From the NCBI GenBank assembly GCA_009886125.1, contig VFJK01000018.1, positions 1 to 64,000 of the forward strand: 64,000 nucleotides of DNA. Direction: 5' to 3'. Position 1 is the stretch's first letter, and each line of letters opens with the position of its first letter. The notes beneath the pieces were generated by a model. The model was not told the origin of the DNA and searched no databases. It saw nothing but the letters and a program-made list of their open reading frames with translations. The stretch is from Geobacter sp. (GTDB lineage Bacteria; Desulfobacterota; Desulfuromonadia; Geobacterales; DSM-12255). Made by a program: the position numbers and the translations under genes. Shown piece after piece: positions 42,982-52,760 of the stretch.

Positions 42982-43470
42982 ATGTCTATGACAACGAGAA
43001 TTTGCCGGATCTTATTACTGCTTTGCTTCATCCTCTCTTTTTCCTGCCCGTGCCATTCAGCGGCAGCGTCTTCAGATGGAGGGGATATCCTTGGCCTCTG
43101 GGAGGTTGAGGAGGGGGACGGCAGGATCGAGATATTCCGTTGCGGGAATAAATTCTGCGGCAGGTTAGCATGGATCAAGGAGCCGAACTATCCGCTCGAT
43201 GACAAGGGCGGTATGGGAGGTAAGCCCCTTCTTGACCGGGAGAACCCGAAAAAGGAGCTTAAGGGGCGTCAACAGCTCGGACTTGTGCTCATGGAGGGGT
43301 ATACATTTCGAGGTGACAATCTTTGGGATGATGGAACTATCTACAACACTGAGAACGGCAGGACCTACAAAAGCACTCTTTCCCTGAAGAGCCGGGACCT
43401 GCTGAAGCTGAGAGCCTACTTCGGGATTTCGCTCCTTGGGGGCTCCACAATCTGGAAGAGAGTGAACTGA
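42982..43470 (+). CDS. DUF2147 family exported protein
   Basis: The 162-residue protein has a signal peptide (RICRILLLLCFILSFSCPCH) and then a small beta domain starting DILGLWEVEEGDGRIEIFRC, the DUF2147 signature, with a paired CGNKFCGRL. It ends GGSTIWKRV. DUF2147 proteins are lipocalin-like periplasmic proteins of unknown ligand. It lies 10 nt after metX, so it may share the riboswitch-controlled transcript. Confidence 0.85.
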   Translation: MSMTTRICRILLLLCFILSFSCPCHSAAASSDGGDILGLWEVEEGDGRIEIFRCGNKFCGRLAWIKEPNYPLDDKGGMGGKPLLDRENPKKELKGRQQLGLVLMEGYTFRGDNLWDDGTIYNTENGRTYKSTLSLKSRDLLKLRAYFGISLLGGSTIWKRVN

Positions 43471-43507
43471 CTTTGACTACCAGGGTAATTTGTGAGATAA
43501 ATCTTTT

Positions 43508-44335
43508 ATGCTGAAGCGTCAGACAACCATAAACAGAATATTCAAGCTGAGCGGGATAGGGCTTCATACCGGAAAACAGGTGAATCTGGAATTCCTCCCC
43601 CGGCGCGAATTCGGCATCGCCTTCTGCATCGGCGGCACCATCATCCCTGCCCGCTTTGACATGGTGGCGGATACGCGGCTCTCTACGCAGATAGCTTCTG
43701 ACGGGAACAGCGTGTCGACAATCGAGCATCTTATGGCAGCCTGTTACTTTGCCGGGATCACGAATCTTCTGGTCTATATCGACGGTCCGGAAGTGCCGAT
43801 TATGGACGGCTCTGCGTGGGAGTTCTATCATGAGATGTGGCGGGCCGGTGTCTACGAGTTTCCTGAGACGGGAGTCTACCTGAAGGTCATGAAACCGGTC
43901 GAGGTACGGCATAATGATGCCTGGATAAAGGTCAAACCGCTGAACACGCTGGATATAACCGTCTCGATCGACTTTCGCCCGCCGGTGGGGAAACAGAAAA
44001 AACGGGTCATGGATGTCGAGAACGCCTTCTCCATAATCAATTCGAGGACATTCGTCCTTCAGGAGGAGATAGACGCAATAAAGAAGGCCGGGCTTGCAAA
44101 GGGGGGGTCACTCGACAACGCTGTTGTCATCGGTGACGATGATATCATCAACCCTCACGGGCTGAGATACGGCAAGGAACTGGTGAACCACAAGATCCTC
44201 GATCTGATCGGTGATCTCTATTCATCCGGTTACCGGGTTCTCGGAAAGATCGAGGGGAGCAGAACCGGTCATCATCTGAACAATCTTCTGTTGCAGGAGA
44301 TCTTCTCCTCTCCTGACAACTATGCTATCTACTAA
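43508..44335 (+). CDS. lpxC: UDP-3-O-acyl-N-acetylglucosamine deacetylase
   Basis: A 275-residue zinc amidase of lipid A synthesis, the committed step. It has GIGLHTGKQVNLEFLP at the front, VSTIEHLMAACYFAG with a zinc His, VNHKILDLIGDLYSSG with a His and an Asp zinc ligand, and the general-base His in SRTGHHLNNLLL. It is about 30 residues shorter than E. coli LpxC but all catalytic residues are present. It confirms a Gram-negative envelope with LPS. Confidence 0.96.
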   Translation: MLKRQTTINRIFKLSGIGLHTGKQVNLEFLPRREFGIAFCIGGTIIPARFDMVADTRLSTQIASDGNSVSTIEHLMAACYFAGITNLLVYIDGPEVPIMDGSAWEFYHEMWRAGVYEFPETGVYLKVMKPVEVRHNDAWIKVKPLNTLDITVSIDFRPPVGKQKKRVMDVENAFSIINSRTFVLQEEIDAIKKAGLAKGGSLDNAVVIGDDDIINPHGLRYGKELVNHKILDLIGDLYSSGYRVLGKIEGSRTGHHLNNLLLQEIFSSPDNYAIY

Positions 44336-44724
44336 CCTGCTGCACCGTTGTTCGGCGGCGGTGCAGACAACCTTCCACAGAGTTCGTTGAAAGCTTTCCC
44401 CCCGAGCTTGAGTTCGACCGGCTTCCCGTTATCCTGAAAACCTATAGTCACAATACCTCCCAGAAATTGGTTCTCCATCTCAGCAAAAAGTACTTTTTCA
44501 GGATCGATAAGCAGGTTGCCCGACTGGATGAAACCTCTCCCTTTCAGCTCTTCTACCATTAACTCCTGCTCACTTTTTGTCATTTTCTTGAAAAGCTGTT
44601 TTCTCACTGACGATCCACCGAACCAGATATCGATCATCCGGCTGGTGTCGGTTACCAGCGGATTTTCTGCAGGCGTCGTGAGCTGCGCAGCAATGACGTG
44701 GTTTATATTTATGAATCTGTTCAT
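44332..44724 (-). CDS. Hypothetical protein, 130 aa
   Basis: GGAG lies 6 nt before the ATG. The 130-residue product is soluble, beta-rich in front (MNRFININHVIAAQLTTPAE) and helical in the middle (KQLFKKMTKSEQELMVEELK), ending in a Pro/Gly-rich tail. No family recognised. It is convergent with lpxC, overlapping by 4 nt at the stop codons. Confidence 0.6.
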   Translation of the reverse strand: MNRFININHVIAAQLTTPAENPLVTDTSRMIDIWFGGSSVRKQLFKKMTKSEQELMVEELKGRGFIQSGNLLIDPEKVLFAEMENQFLGGIVTIGFQDNGKPVELKLGGKAFNELCGRLSAPPPNNGAAG

Positions 44725-44772
44725 ATACGCTCCATTATGAATCAGTATGCGAATGATCCGGCAGGGTCAGTT

Positions 44773-46155
44773 TCAGAACTCTGCGTGGCGCGGAGTCCTC
44801 GGGAACGGGATGACATCCCTGATGTTCTCCATGCCGGTAAGGTACATTATTAGTCGCTCAAATCCAAGTCCGAATCCTGCATGAGGAGTCGAGCCCCAGC
44901 GGCGGGAGTCCAGATACCACCAGAGAGCTTTTGTATCAACTCCGGAATCATTCATCTTCAGGGTCAACAGGTCAAGCCGTTCTTCTCTCTGGCTCCCCCC
45001 TATGATCTCGCCGACTTTCGGGACAAGCAGATCCATTGCAGCAACTGTCCTGTTGTCATCGTTCTGGCGCATGTAGAATGCCTTGATCTCTTTCGGGTAG
45101 TTGGTCAGGAAGACCGGACCCTGCACGATCTGTTCAGTTATGTAACGCTCGTGTTCCGACTGCAGGTCGAGTCCCCAGGAGACCGGAAACTGGAATGGAA
45201 CCGGCGCTTTCTCAAGATACCTGATCGCTTCGGAGTACTCCATCATCTCGAAAGGAGAGTCTGCCACCTTTCTGACCCGTTCGAGCAGACCCTTTTCAAT
45301 CTGGCTGTCGAAAAAAGCCATATCCTCGGCGCAGTTTTCGAGGACGTGCCTGCAGAGATAGCGGAAGAACTCTTCTGCCAGCCGGGCATCGTCAATCAGG
45401 TCTGCAAAGGCCATCTCCGGTTCTATCATCCAGAACTCGGAAGCGTGCCTTGTCGTGTTCGAGTTCTCAGCGCGGAATGTCGGGCCGAAGGTGTAGATGT
45501 CCCGGAACGCCTGGGCAAACAGCTCGCCTTCGAGCTGGCCGCTGACCGTGAGGCTCGCCGGCTGAGCGAAGAAGTCGCTGCTGAAATCGACTGCACCATC
45601 AATAACCGGCGGTACAAGCGGGTCGAGAGTCGTCACCCGGAACATCTCGCCGGCGCCTTCACAGTCGCTTGCCGTTATGATCGGGGTATGGACATACAGA
45701 AAGCGGCGCTCTTCGAAGAAACGATGGACTGCATGGGCAAGAGACGAGCGGAGCCTGAAAACTGCCCCGAACGTGTTGCTGCGGGGACGGAGATGAGCGA
45801 TTGTCCGGAGATACTCAAACGTGTGGCGTTTTTTCTGGAGCGGATAGCTCTCATCGGCAGAGCCGACGACTTCGACGTTGTCAGCGGCAAGCTCTACCGG
45901 TTGTCCCTGCGCCGGCGATTCCCGCAAGGTGCCGGTTATGGTGACCGCGCTTCCGGTGGCGATACGGCAGATCCCGGCAAATCCGGGCAGGGAACTCTCG
46001 GCAACTACCTGCAACGGGGCGAGAGTCGATCCGTCGGAGAGAGCAATAAAAGCGACATCTTTACCCGCCCTGAGCGTTCTGACCCAGCCGCTGACCTTGA
46101 CCGGTCCGGAGCTCCCTTTCGACTTTAATAGATCAGCCACTCTTATGCGTGGCAT
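44773..46155 (-). CDS. asnS: Asparaginyl-tRNA synthetase
   Basis: A 460-residue class IIb synthetase. An OB-fold anticodon domain comes first (VKVSGWVRTLRAGKDVAFIA). The catalytic core follows, with motif 2 (FRAENSNTTRHASEFWMIEP) and motif 3 (GFGLGFERLIMYLTGMENIR). It charges tRNA-Asn. The AENSNT loop and the short length separate it from AspRS. GGGAG lies before the ATG. Confidence 0.97.
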   Translation of the reverse strand: MPRIRVADLLKSKGSSGPVKVSGWVRTLRAGKDVAFIALSDGSTLAPLQVVAESSLPGFAGICRIATGSAVTITGTLRESPAQGQPVELAADNVEVVGSADESYPLQKKRHTFEYLRTIAHLRPRSNTFGAVFRLRSSLAHAVHRFFEERRFLYVHTPIITASDCEGAGEMFRVTTLDPLVPPVIDGAVDFSSDFFAQPASLTVSGQLEGELFAQAFRDIYTFGPTFRAENSNTTRHASEFWMIEPEMAFADLIDDARLAEEFFRYLCRHVLENCAEDMAFFDSQIEKGLLERVRKVADSPFEMMEYSEAIRYLEKAPVPFQFPVSWGLDLQSEHERYITEQIVQGPVFLTNYPKEIKAFYMRQNDDNRTVAAMDLLVPKVGEIIGGSQREERLDLLTLKMNDSGVDTKALWWYLDSRRWGSTPHAGFGLGFERLIMYLTGMENIRDVIPFPRTPRHAEF

Positions 46156-46224
46156 AGCAGCTCCCTTCCGGTTGTTTTCAGCACTCTGTTGACCTGTTCC
46201 TTTCTCTCGGTTATATTCCGGTGT

Positions 46225-46590
46225 ATGAAAGTCATTATCGTCGCAGTTCTCCTGGTCCTCCAGACGGCTTCAGCCTGCCTGGCCGCGTTCTACTCGAATA
46301 AATTCGGTGGTGTCGGCATTGACGGGGCCCCCTGGGCTGACGGCAGAATAGTCGTAAAGCAGCTGGTCGCAGGCGGTCCTGCCCAGCTTGCCGGCATAAG
46401 GGTCGGTGATGTGATCACCCATATTGACGGAAAATCCATTGTGGGGAGCAACTTCAAGCAAGTTGTCGAATTCCGGCTGAGAGGCAGAGCCGGGACGACT
46501 GTCCAGATAAAGATCAGACGTCCCGGAGAAATAAAGCCGCACGATTTCAAGATCGTTCGGCGTCAGCTAGCCATCCCGCCCAGGAAATAA
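46225..46590 (+). CDS. Exported PDZ-domain protein
   Basis: From the ATG at 46225 the protein has 121 residues: a signal peptide (MKVIIVAVLLVLQTASACLA) and one PDZ domain, with VKQLVAGGPAQLAGIRVGDV as the substrate-binding strand and GRAGTTVQIKIRRPG as the last strand. It has no protease domain, so it would act as a periplasmic adaptor or binder. The start upstream at 46189 would spoil the signal peptide. Confidence 0.82.
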   Translation: MKVIIVAVLLVLQTASACLAAFYSNKFGGVGIDGAPWADGRIVVKQLVAGGPAQLAGIRVGDVITHIDGKSIVGSNFKQVVEFRLRGRAGTTVQIKIRRPGEIKPHDFKIVRRQLAIPPRK

Positions 46591-46596
46591 ACTGTT

Positions 46597-46977
46597 TCAG
46601 CTCCCGCTGCTTTTTGTGATCATCATCACCCCGACACAGACAAGGATTGTCCCTGCCCACCTTAGAGGCGAGACAGTCTCGCCCAGAAAATACTGTGACA
46701 GAAAGGCGACAAGTACATAGTTGAGAGCCTGCATCGGAAGTGCGACCGAAAGGTCCTCCCAGGAAAGCACTGCAAGCCAGAGGAAGAAGAATATTGCCAG
46801 CATGGCAGTGCCTATCACCAGCTTTGGCGAGGTGAGTGCCTGATACGCAGCAGCGAGGATCCCGCGAAGGTTCATCGCCGAGACATCTCCCATCTCCTTC
46901 ATCCCCTTGGCCAGAAGGATATCCCCGATCGTGCCGGCAATGACCGCAATCAGCATTATAAAAAACGTTTTAAACAT
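46597..46977 (-). CDS. Small EamA/SMR-like membrane transporter
   Basis: The 126-residue protein has four membrane segments, beginning MFKTFFIMLIAVIAGTIGDI and ending LRWAGTILVCVGVMMITKSS, with a conserved ALNYVLVAFLSQYFLGE block, as in half-size EamA or ArnE-type lipid flippases. It overlaps hpnK by 8 nt, with GAGGTG inside hpnK as its SD. Such small transporters accompany hopanoid genes, so it may move a hopanoid or sugar-lipid intermediate; this is contextual. Confidence 0.8.
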   Translation of the reverse strand: MFKTFFIMLIAVIAGTIGDILLAKGMKEMGDVSAMNLRGILAAAYQALTSPKLVIGTAMLAIFFFLWLAVLSWEDLSVALPMQALNYVLVAFLSQYFLGETVSPLRWAGTILVCVGVMMITKSSGS

Positions 46978-47827
46978 CCTTCACCTCATCGCGGTAGTTG
47001 CATAATTGTATGCCCTTCGATCTGATCATATCTCTGACGTTTTGGCTGAGCAGGGCCTCCAGCTCATCTTTCTGCCGGTAACCGGGGAGGTCCGGGCTGT
47101 CGGATTCCGACGGATGGAGATATATCTCTGTAGTGCCGTCCTGGAGGTTTTCAAGGGCTTTCAGGAGATATTTTTCCGTGATCCTGCCGGAGCTCAGCAG
47201 CCCCTTGACTTCTGCTGCAAAGGAGATTCGTCTCCGTTGCAGCTCAGGCTGGCAGCGTTTTGCGAGGCTCCGGAATATGAAGGCATCGACCGCCTTGCCA
47301 GGAGTCCGGGTCGTCGAGATTGAGAGTTCCGGTCCGAGGCGTTCCCGGCTTAACCTGAAGGAGCTGATGCCGTATTTTGGCATCAGGCGGCAGAGTATGT
47401 CGAATACTGTCGGATGCATATGGATATTGACATGCCCATCGATATGGGAAAATTGCAGGCCGGTCTCAAGAAACCTGACGATCTGTGCTTCAATTTCCCT
47501 TTCGAGCTGTTTCTGCAGCGGCTTCAGGAAGAACATCCGCATCCCGGCGAATACCGGGTCTTCCGGGAAGTTGTCCTGCTGGTCGGTCAATGAGGGAAAA
47601 CCTTTATGCTTCAAGGCAGCTCGCCCCTGAACGAGGGTCAGATGCAACCCTACCTGAAGAGCCGGATTCTCTCTTGCAAGCGCTACCGCTTCGTCAAAGG
47701 CTTCTCCCGTCACCATAAGGGAGGCAGAGGTCAGGATGCCTTCAGTCCATCCTTTGATCACTGCCCTGTTCACAGAGCTGGATACGCCGAAATCATCAGC
47801 ATTTATTATCAGTTTTTTGCCGGACAT
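46970..47827 (-). CDS. hpnK: Hopanoid biosynthesis-associated deacetylase HpnK
   Basis: The 285-residue protein is a YdjC/ChbG-type deacetylase: KLIINADDFGVSSSVNRAVI has the first Asp pair, VGLHLTLVQG a His, and FSHIDGHVNIHMHPTVFDIL further metal ligands. HpnK removes the acetyl group from the glucosamine that decorates bacteriohopanetetrol. It overlaps a small EamA transporter gene. The hpnJ end at base 1 suggests hopanoid genes are split across the chromosome here. Confidence 0.88.
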   Translation of the reverse strand: MSGKKLIINADDFGVSSSVNRAVIKGWTEGILTSASLMVTGEAFDEAVALARENPALQVGLHLTLVQGRAALKHKGFPSLTDQQDNFPEDPVFAGMRMFFLKPLQKQLEREIEAQIVRFLETGLQFSHIDGHVNIHMHPTVFDILCRLMPKYGISSFRLSRERLGPELSISTTRTPGKAVDAFIFRSLAKRCQPELQRRRISFAAEVKGLLSSGRITEKYLLKALENLQDGTTEIYLHPSESDSPDLPGYRQKDELEALLSQNVRDMIRSKGIQLCNYRDEVKDV

Positions 47828-47920
47828 ATGTGGAGGGGATTATTACTTAGTCAGGACTCAGGACGCAAGAGGAAATGATTCTGTGTGTCTAATCTAATTA
47901 GCAAAATTAATTATATTCCA

Positions 47921-47949
47921 TTGACAATGGACCCTTATATCCAGATAAT
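47921..47949 (+). promoter_or_regulatory. Sigma-70 promoter for the cytochrome operon
   Basis: TTGACA (47921-47926), 17 bp, GATAAT (47944-47949), in an AT-rich gap. Transcription would start near 47956. Confidence 0.75.
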
Positions 47950-47982
47950 GCCAGTTCATTTTATCATGTGCGGGGGGCCCTT

Positions 47983-48810
47983 ATGAAGCGCATCTTTGTT
48001 GTTATTGTTATAGTCCTCGGTTTTGCCGGGATTGCCTTTTCTGCCGGCGGCGTCAAAAAGAAAAAGGTTCTGGAGCAGGACTTCGGGAATGTCATTTTGG
48101 ATACAAACTCTCTGAAAGCCGGTGTGAACCCAGTTCTTTTCGAGCATTGGGTCCACCGAAAAGCGTTTACCTGTCGGGTCTGTCATGTCGACATCGGCTT
48201 TTCAATGAAGGCAAACGAAGGCGGGATCCGGGCAATTGATAATATGAAGGGGTACTACTGCGGTACCTGTCATAACGGGAAATCATCCTTCAACGGTGGA
48301 GAAAAGCTCTTTGCTTCCTGTAGCGATAAGTTTAACAAGGAGGACATGAAGCGGTGTCTTCGCTGCCACAGTCAGGAAAAACCGGGCCAGGAGAGGGATG
48401 CAAAGCGTGAACAGCGTGAAAAAGCGTTCAGGACTTTTGCCGACACGATGCCGAAAGAGCGGGGCGGAAACGGAATAAACTGGGAGCAGGCGGAAGAGAG
48501 CAAAACAATAACGCTTGTCGACTATATAGAGGGGATCTCTACCAAGCGTCCGCCAATGGCGAATCAGAAGGATTTCACCATTGGGGCCAAGGTTGAGGGT
48601 GTTCCTGAAATAATATTCTCACATAAGAAGCATACTGTCTGGAACGGCTGCGAACTGTGTCATCCTGATATATTCGTCGGTGTCAAGAAAGGTGTCGAGA
48701 AGTACAGCATGATAGACCTCTTCGGCGACAAATACTGCGGAGCATGTCATGGCAAGGTCGCTTTCCCGCAGAGTGACTGCAGAAGGTGTCACACAAAACA
48801 GGTACAATGA
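47983..48810 (+). CDS. Periplasmic six-heme c7-type cytochrome
   Basis: From the ATG at 47983 the 275-residue protein has a signal peptide (MKRIFVVIVIVLGFAGIAFS) and six CxxCH motifs: CRVCH, CGTCH, CLRCH, CELCH, CGACH and CRRCH. They fall into two groups of three, separated by about 100 residues without heme sites, so it is two c7-type triheme domains in one chain. Each group has an upstream His that could be a distal ligand (VHRKAF, SHKKHT). It would carry electrons across the periplasm. ATGA overlap joins it to the next cytochrome gene. Confidence 0.93.
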   Translation: MKRIFVVIVIVLGFAGIAFSAGGVKKKKVLEQDFGNVILDTNSLKAGVNPVLFEHWVHRKAFTCRVCHVDIGFSMKANEGGIRAIDNMKGYYCGTCHNGKSSFNGGEKLFASCSDKFNKEDMKRCLRCHSQEKPGQERDAKREQREKAFRTFADTMPKERGGNGINWEQAEESKTITLVDYIEGISTKRPPMANQKDFTIGAKVEGVPEIIFSHKKHTVWNGCELCHPDIFVGVKKGVEKYSMIDLFGDKYCGACHGKVAFPQSDCRRCHTKQVQ

Positions 48811-49550
48811 TGCAACTTCTTATCCTGCTGATACTGCTCATATCGGTCACTGACGCGTGCTGTTCGAACTTCAATCTCCCGGCACTTCCGCCGAGAGAGC
48901 AGTACGGCACTATCCTTATCGACAGGACTTCAAGCGCTAACGGACAGCAACCGGTAACCTTTTCTCACTGGCTGCATCGGACAAAATTCACCTGCCGAGT
49001 CTGCCATGGCGAGCTGGATTTTCAGATGAAGCGGAATGCCACCGAGATCACTGAGCGGGCAAACAGAAGCGGCAAGTTCTGCGGTGCCTGCCATAACGGC
49101 AAAATAGCCTTCAGGCATAACGGGAACTGCGACAAGTGTCATAACGGGGATATAGGCTATAGCGATAAGAGATTCGATGATTTCATCCTCAAGAATGCCC
49201 TTCCCATGACAATTGCAGGGAACGGCGTGAACTGGGCGACCGGTTTTACAGCAGGAGCAATAAAGCCGGAGACCTATCTCAAGAAAAAATCACAGGATAT
49301 GAACTTTGAGAAAGAGCTGTTGCTGGAAGCTGAGTTGTCCATCATTCCTCCGGCGATATTTCCTCACAAGGCTCATGCTGCCTGGCTGGATTGTGACAAC
49401 TGCCATCCCGACCTCTTCAATATCAAGAAAAAGGGGACTCATTTTTCAATGACCGAAATTCTGAACGGGAATTACTGCGGTGTCTGCCACATTTCGGTCG
49501 CTTTTCCTATGGACGAATGTAAGCGGTGTCACCCCGCAATGAGGGAGTAG
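48807..49550 (+). CDS. Second six-heme c7-type cytochrome, possibly lipid-anchored
   Basis: From the ATG at 48807 (overlapping the upstream stop) the 247-residue protein has a hydrophobic signal ending SVTDACC, which could be a lipobox. Six CxxCH motifs follow: CRVCH, CGACH, CDKCH, CDNCH, CGVCH, CKRCH. Their spacing, and the flanking HWLHRTKFTCR and HKAHAAWLDC segments, match the upstream protein, so the two genes come from a duplication. They probably pass electrons between the inner and outer membrane. Confidence 0.92.
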   Translation: MMQLLILLILLISVTDACCSNFNLPALPPREQYGTILIDRTSSANGQQPVTFSHWLHRTKFTCRVCHGELDFQMKRNATEITERANRSGKFCGACHNGKIAFRHNGNCDKCHNGDIGYSDKRFDDFILKNALPMTIAGNGVNWATGFTAGAIKPETYLKKKSQDMNFEKELLLEAELSIIPPAIFPHKAHAAWLDCDNCHPDLFNIKKKGTHFSMTEILNGNYCGVCHISVAFPMDECKRCHPAMRE

Positions 49551-49552
49551 CC

Positions 49553-49867
49553 GTGAAAAAAACTATCCTTAGGCTGCTTATTGCCCTTTCTGTTCTCAGC
49601 GGTGTCTTTGCCGGGCCGACATCACTTCTGAGCGGCGCCTATGCTGCTGACGAGTCATGGAAATCCGAATTTGAGAAAGTCTGCGGACAGACCGACAATG
49701 CGGCTGAGCTGTCGATCGAAGAGCTGAAAAAATCGCTGGAACTGTGTGATGCGCTCAAGACCAGGATCGAGGCGCTAGATGCCACCCCACGGAAGATATA
49801 CCTGAAGCGGCTTCAGATGTGCCGGAATCTTTTCCAGTTCATGTTGGAGAGCCGGCAGAAAAAGTGA
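49553..49867 (+). CDS. Small exported protein of the cytochrome operon
   Basis: The start is the GTG at 49553, with GAGGGAG upstream, 2 nt after the cytochrome stop codon. The 104-residue product has a signal peptide ending AYAADES and a helical mature part of about 65 residues with three cysteines (VCGQTD, ELCDAL, QMCRNL). There is no CxxCH. It may be a small partner or chaperone of the cytochromes; operon membership is the only support. Confidence 0.72.
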   Translation: MKKTILRLLIALSVLSGVFAGPTSLLSGAYAADESWKSEFEKVCGQTDNAAELSIEELKKSLELCDALKTRIEALDATPRKIYLKRLQMCRNLFQFMLESRQKK

Positions 49868-49876
49868 CCGGTTGTA

Positions 49877-52471
49877 TCATGCCGGCACGAAGGTGAGCGC
49901 CTGACCGTCAGCAGCGAGATCGACCAGGATCCTGCTGCCTTCAACAAATTTCCCCTCCAGAATCATCATCGCCAGCGGATCCTGAACAAGCCGTTGAATC
50001 GCTCTCCTGAGCGGCCGTGCCCCGTATATCGGGTCATAGCCCTGTACGGCGATATATTCGCCGGCCCTGTCGGAAAATTCCAGAGTCAGATGTCTTTCCG
50101 CTGCTCTTTTCACCAGGTCCTTCAGCTGTATCAAAGCGATCTCCCTGATCTGTGCTATCTCCAGCGGGTGATAGATGACCGTCTCATCGATCCTGTTGAG
50201 GAATTCCGGCTTGAAGGTCTCTTTCAAGGCTTCGAGGACCATACTGCGCATCTTTGCATAATCAGTCGTGCCGTACTCTTGGATCAAGTGAGAGCCGACA
50301 TTGCTGGTCATGATGATGACACAGTTCCTGAAATCGACCGTCCGCCCCTGTCCGTCGGTGAGCCGCCCGTCGTCAAGGACCTGTAGGAGCACGTTGAAAA
50401 TCTCGGGATGCCCTTTTTCGATCTCGTCAAAAAGAACGATGCTGTATGGCCTTCTCCTGACTGCCTCTGTCAGTTGCCCCCCCTCTTCATAGCCGACGTA
50501 TCCCGGAGGAGCGCCGATCAGTCGCGATACCGAATGTTTCTCCTGATATTCACTCATGTCAATCCGGACGATCGCCTGGTCATTGTCAAACAGAAGCTCT
50601 GCCAGGGCGCGTGCTGTCTCGGTCTTCCCTACGCCTGTCGGACCGAGGAATATGAAAGAGCCTGTCGGGCGATTGGGATCGGATAGTCCGGACCTGGTAC
50701 GCCGTATGGCATTTGCAACAAGCTTCAAAGCCTCATCCTGCCCGACCACTCTTTTCCTCAGCCGGTCCTCCATCCGTACCAGTTTTTCCGATTCGCTTTC
50801 GATCATCCTGTTGACCGGGATACCGGTCCATTTGGCGACAATGGCGGCGATCATCTCGTCATCGACCTCTTCGGGGAGCATCCTCCCCTCCTGGTGACGC
50901 TTTAATAGCTCCTGCTGGGCTTCTTCTATCTGCTTCTCTATCAGCGGTATATCCCCGTAGCGGACTTCTGCTGTTTTAGCAAGTTCTCCGCTCCGCTCAC
51001 TCTTTTTTGCCTCCTCTTTCTTCTCTTCAAGAGATTTCTTGAGGCTGCTGATCCGGTTGTGCAGCTCTTTCTCGCTTTTCCAGAGGACTTTCAGGGATGC
51101 GGAACGGCTTTTAAGCTCTTCGAGTTCGTCGGCCAGTTTTTTCATACGCTCTTTCGAATGGCTGTCATATTCCCGGATCAGCGCCTGTCTTTCGATTTCA
51201 AGCTGGATGACCCTCCGTTCGAGCTCATCGATTTCCGTCGGCAGCGAGTCGATCTCGATCCGGAGACGGGATGCAGCCTCGTCTATAAGGTCGATCGCCT
51301 TATCCGGCAGGAAGCGATCGGTAATATACCTGTCGGAAAGGGTCGCCGCAGCAATGATCGCACTGTCCTTGATCCTGATGCCGTGAAAGTTCTCATATCG
51401 CTCCTTGAGGCCGCGAAGAATGGCTATCGTATCCTCAACGCCGGGTTCTCCTGCGTAGACCTGCTGGAAACGGCGCTCAAGCGCCGCATCTTTCTCGATA
51501 TACTTCCGGTATTCGTTGAGAGTGGTTGCTCCGATACAGTGAAGCTCTCCCCGGGCAAGGGCGGGCTTGAGCATGTTGGAGGCATCCATCGCCCCTTCGG
51601 CAGCACCTGCGCCTACCAGTGTATGGAGCTCATCGATAAAAAGAATGATCTCTCCTTCAGACTTCTCGACCTCTTTTATGACAGCTTTCAGTCGCTCCTC
51701 AAACTCTCCCCGGTATTTCGCTCCGGCAACCAATGCTCCCATGTCGAGGGCGACCAGGCGCCGGTTTTTGAGTGTTTCCGGGACATCCCCGGCAATGATC
51801 CTCCCGGCGAGGCCTTCGACGATAGCGGTCTTGCCGACGCCGGGTTCGCCGATAAGGACCGGATTGTTTTTTGTCCTGCGGGAAAGGACCTGGATCACCC
51901 GGCGGATCTCGTCATCTCTCCCGATAACTGGGTCCAGCTTCCCTTTTCGTGCAAGGTCGGTCAGGTCCCGAGCGTATTTATCCAGAGCCTGATATTTTTC
52001 TTCAGGATTCTGATCGGTTACCCGCTCATTGCCACGGAGGTCTGCCAAAGCCTTGAGCAGCGATTCACGGCTGACCCCGCTCTCTTTCAGTATTCCGGCA
52101 GCGACTCCGCTTTTCAGCAGGAGATATCCCATCAGGATATGTTCGGTAGAGATGAACTGATCCTTGAGTGCGTCTGCTTCCCGTTCTGCGTTTTCCAGAA
52201 GCCGGTTCGTGTCAGAAGAGAGGTGCGGCTGGCTGCTGCTCCCGCTTACCTGTGAGAGTCTGCCAAGTGACTCTACGACCCTGGCTCGTACAGAAGCCGG
52301 ATCAGCGCCTATCTTCTGAAGAAGCTGCTTGACAAGCCCCCCCTCCTGGTCAAGCAGGGCCAGCAGTAGATGCTCAGGTTCGATTGCGCCGTTTCTGCTG
52401 CGGCTGGCTTCATTGGCAGCTTCAGAGAGAGCTTCCTGGGTCTTTATGGTCATTTTTTCCGGTCTCGGCAT
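49877..52471 (-). CDS. clpB: Disaggregase ClpB
   Basis: The 864-residue AAA+ chaperone has all domains in order. Clp N repeats come first ([20 protein letters not shown]). NBD1 follows, with [20 protein letters not shown] and [14 protein letters not shown], then the long coiled-coil middle domain (about 400-530). NBD2 has [20 protein letters not shown]. It refolds aggregated proteins with DnaK. SD GGAGGGG precedes the ATG. The organism's sigma-32 gene lies nearby at 55.5 kb, but I see a sigma-70-type promoter here and no CIRCE. Confidence 0.97.
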   Translation of the reverse strand: MPRPEKMTIKTQEALSEAANEASRSRNGAIEPEHLLLALLDQEGGLVKQLLQKIGADPASVRARVVESLGRLSQVSGSSSQPHLSSDTNRLLENAEREADALKDQFISTEHILMGYLLLKSGVAAGILKESGVSRESLLKALADLRGNERVTDQNPEEKYQALDKYARDLTDLARKGKLDPVIGRDDEIRRVIQVLSRRTKNNPVLIGEPGVGKTAIVEGLAGRIIAGDVPETLKNRRLVALDMGALVAGAKYRGEFEERLKAVIKEVEKSEGEIILFIDELHTLVGAGAAEGAMDASNMLKPALARGELHCIGATTLNEYRKYIEKDAALERRFQQVYAGEPGVEDTIAILRGLKERYENFHGIRIKDSAIIAAATLSDRYITDRFLPDKAIDLIDEAASRLRIEIDSLPTEIDELERRVIQLEIERQALIREYDSHSKERMKKLADELEELKSRSASLKVLWKSEKELHNRISSLKKSLEEKKEEAKKSERSGELAKTAEVRYGDIPLIEKQIEEAQQELLKRHQEGRMLPEEVDDEMIAAIVAKWTGIPVNRMIESESEKLVRMEDRLRKRVVGQDEALKLVANAIRRTRSGLSDPNRPTGSFIFLGPTGVGKTETARALAELLFDNDQAIVRIDMSEYQEKHSVSRLIGAPPGYVGYEEGGQLTEAVRRRPYSIVLFDEIEKGHPEIFNVLLQVLDDGRLTDGQGRTVDFRNCVIIMTSNVGSHLIQEYGTTDYAKMRSMVLEALKETFKPEFLNRIDETVIYHPLEIAQIREIALIQLKDLVKRAAERHLTLEFSDRAGEYIAVQGYDPIYGARPLRRAIQRLVQDPLAMMILEGKFVEGSRILVDLAADGQALTFVPA

Positions 52472-52498
52472 GATCCCCTCCAGATAATTACTTCTAAA

Positions 52499-52527
52499 AG
52501 AATAGGTACTGACCCCGGGACTGTCAA
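52499..52527 (-). promoter_or_regulatory. Promoter of clpB
   Basis: On the minus strand TTGACA (52522-52527), 17 bp and TATTCT (52499-52504) form a strong sigma-70 promoter, with start near 52491. No sigma-32 consensus or CIRCE is evident. Confidence 0.7.
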
Positions 52528-52760
52528 GGCAGGTCGCCTAAATAGGCCGCCTGTTCAGTATTTGCACAGCTGTTCATACTTGAACTTTGCAATGATTTGA
52601 GGGGGTTAGGAACTATTCCCTTTTTGCTGTTCACTCACCGATCATCTCCATTACTGGCCGTCGCTTTAAAAACACTGTAATACCAGGTGGTTACCTGCCA
52701 TGAGATCTGGGCACGCATCTGGTAACAAGACAGGTAACAGAGCGGTACAAGGGGGATGCA

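Noticed and set aside
44881-46128. 415-codon open frame opposite asnS
   Set aside because: It is the antisense of a clear asparaginyl-tRNA synthetase gene, with no SD and no domain.
51059-52255. 398-codon open frame opposite clpB
   Set aside because: Antisense shadow of the ClpB coding region; low-quality protein sequence with no recognisable motif.
52472-52760. Possible small RNA or tRNA in the gap between clpB and the lipoprotein gene
   Set aside because: I could not fold a cloverleaf or find a terminator; apart from the clpB promoter and short GGTTACC-like repeats nothing stands out.
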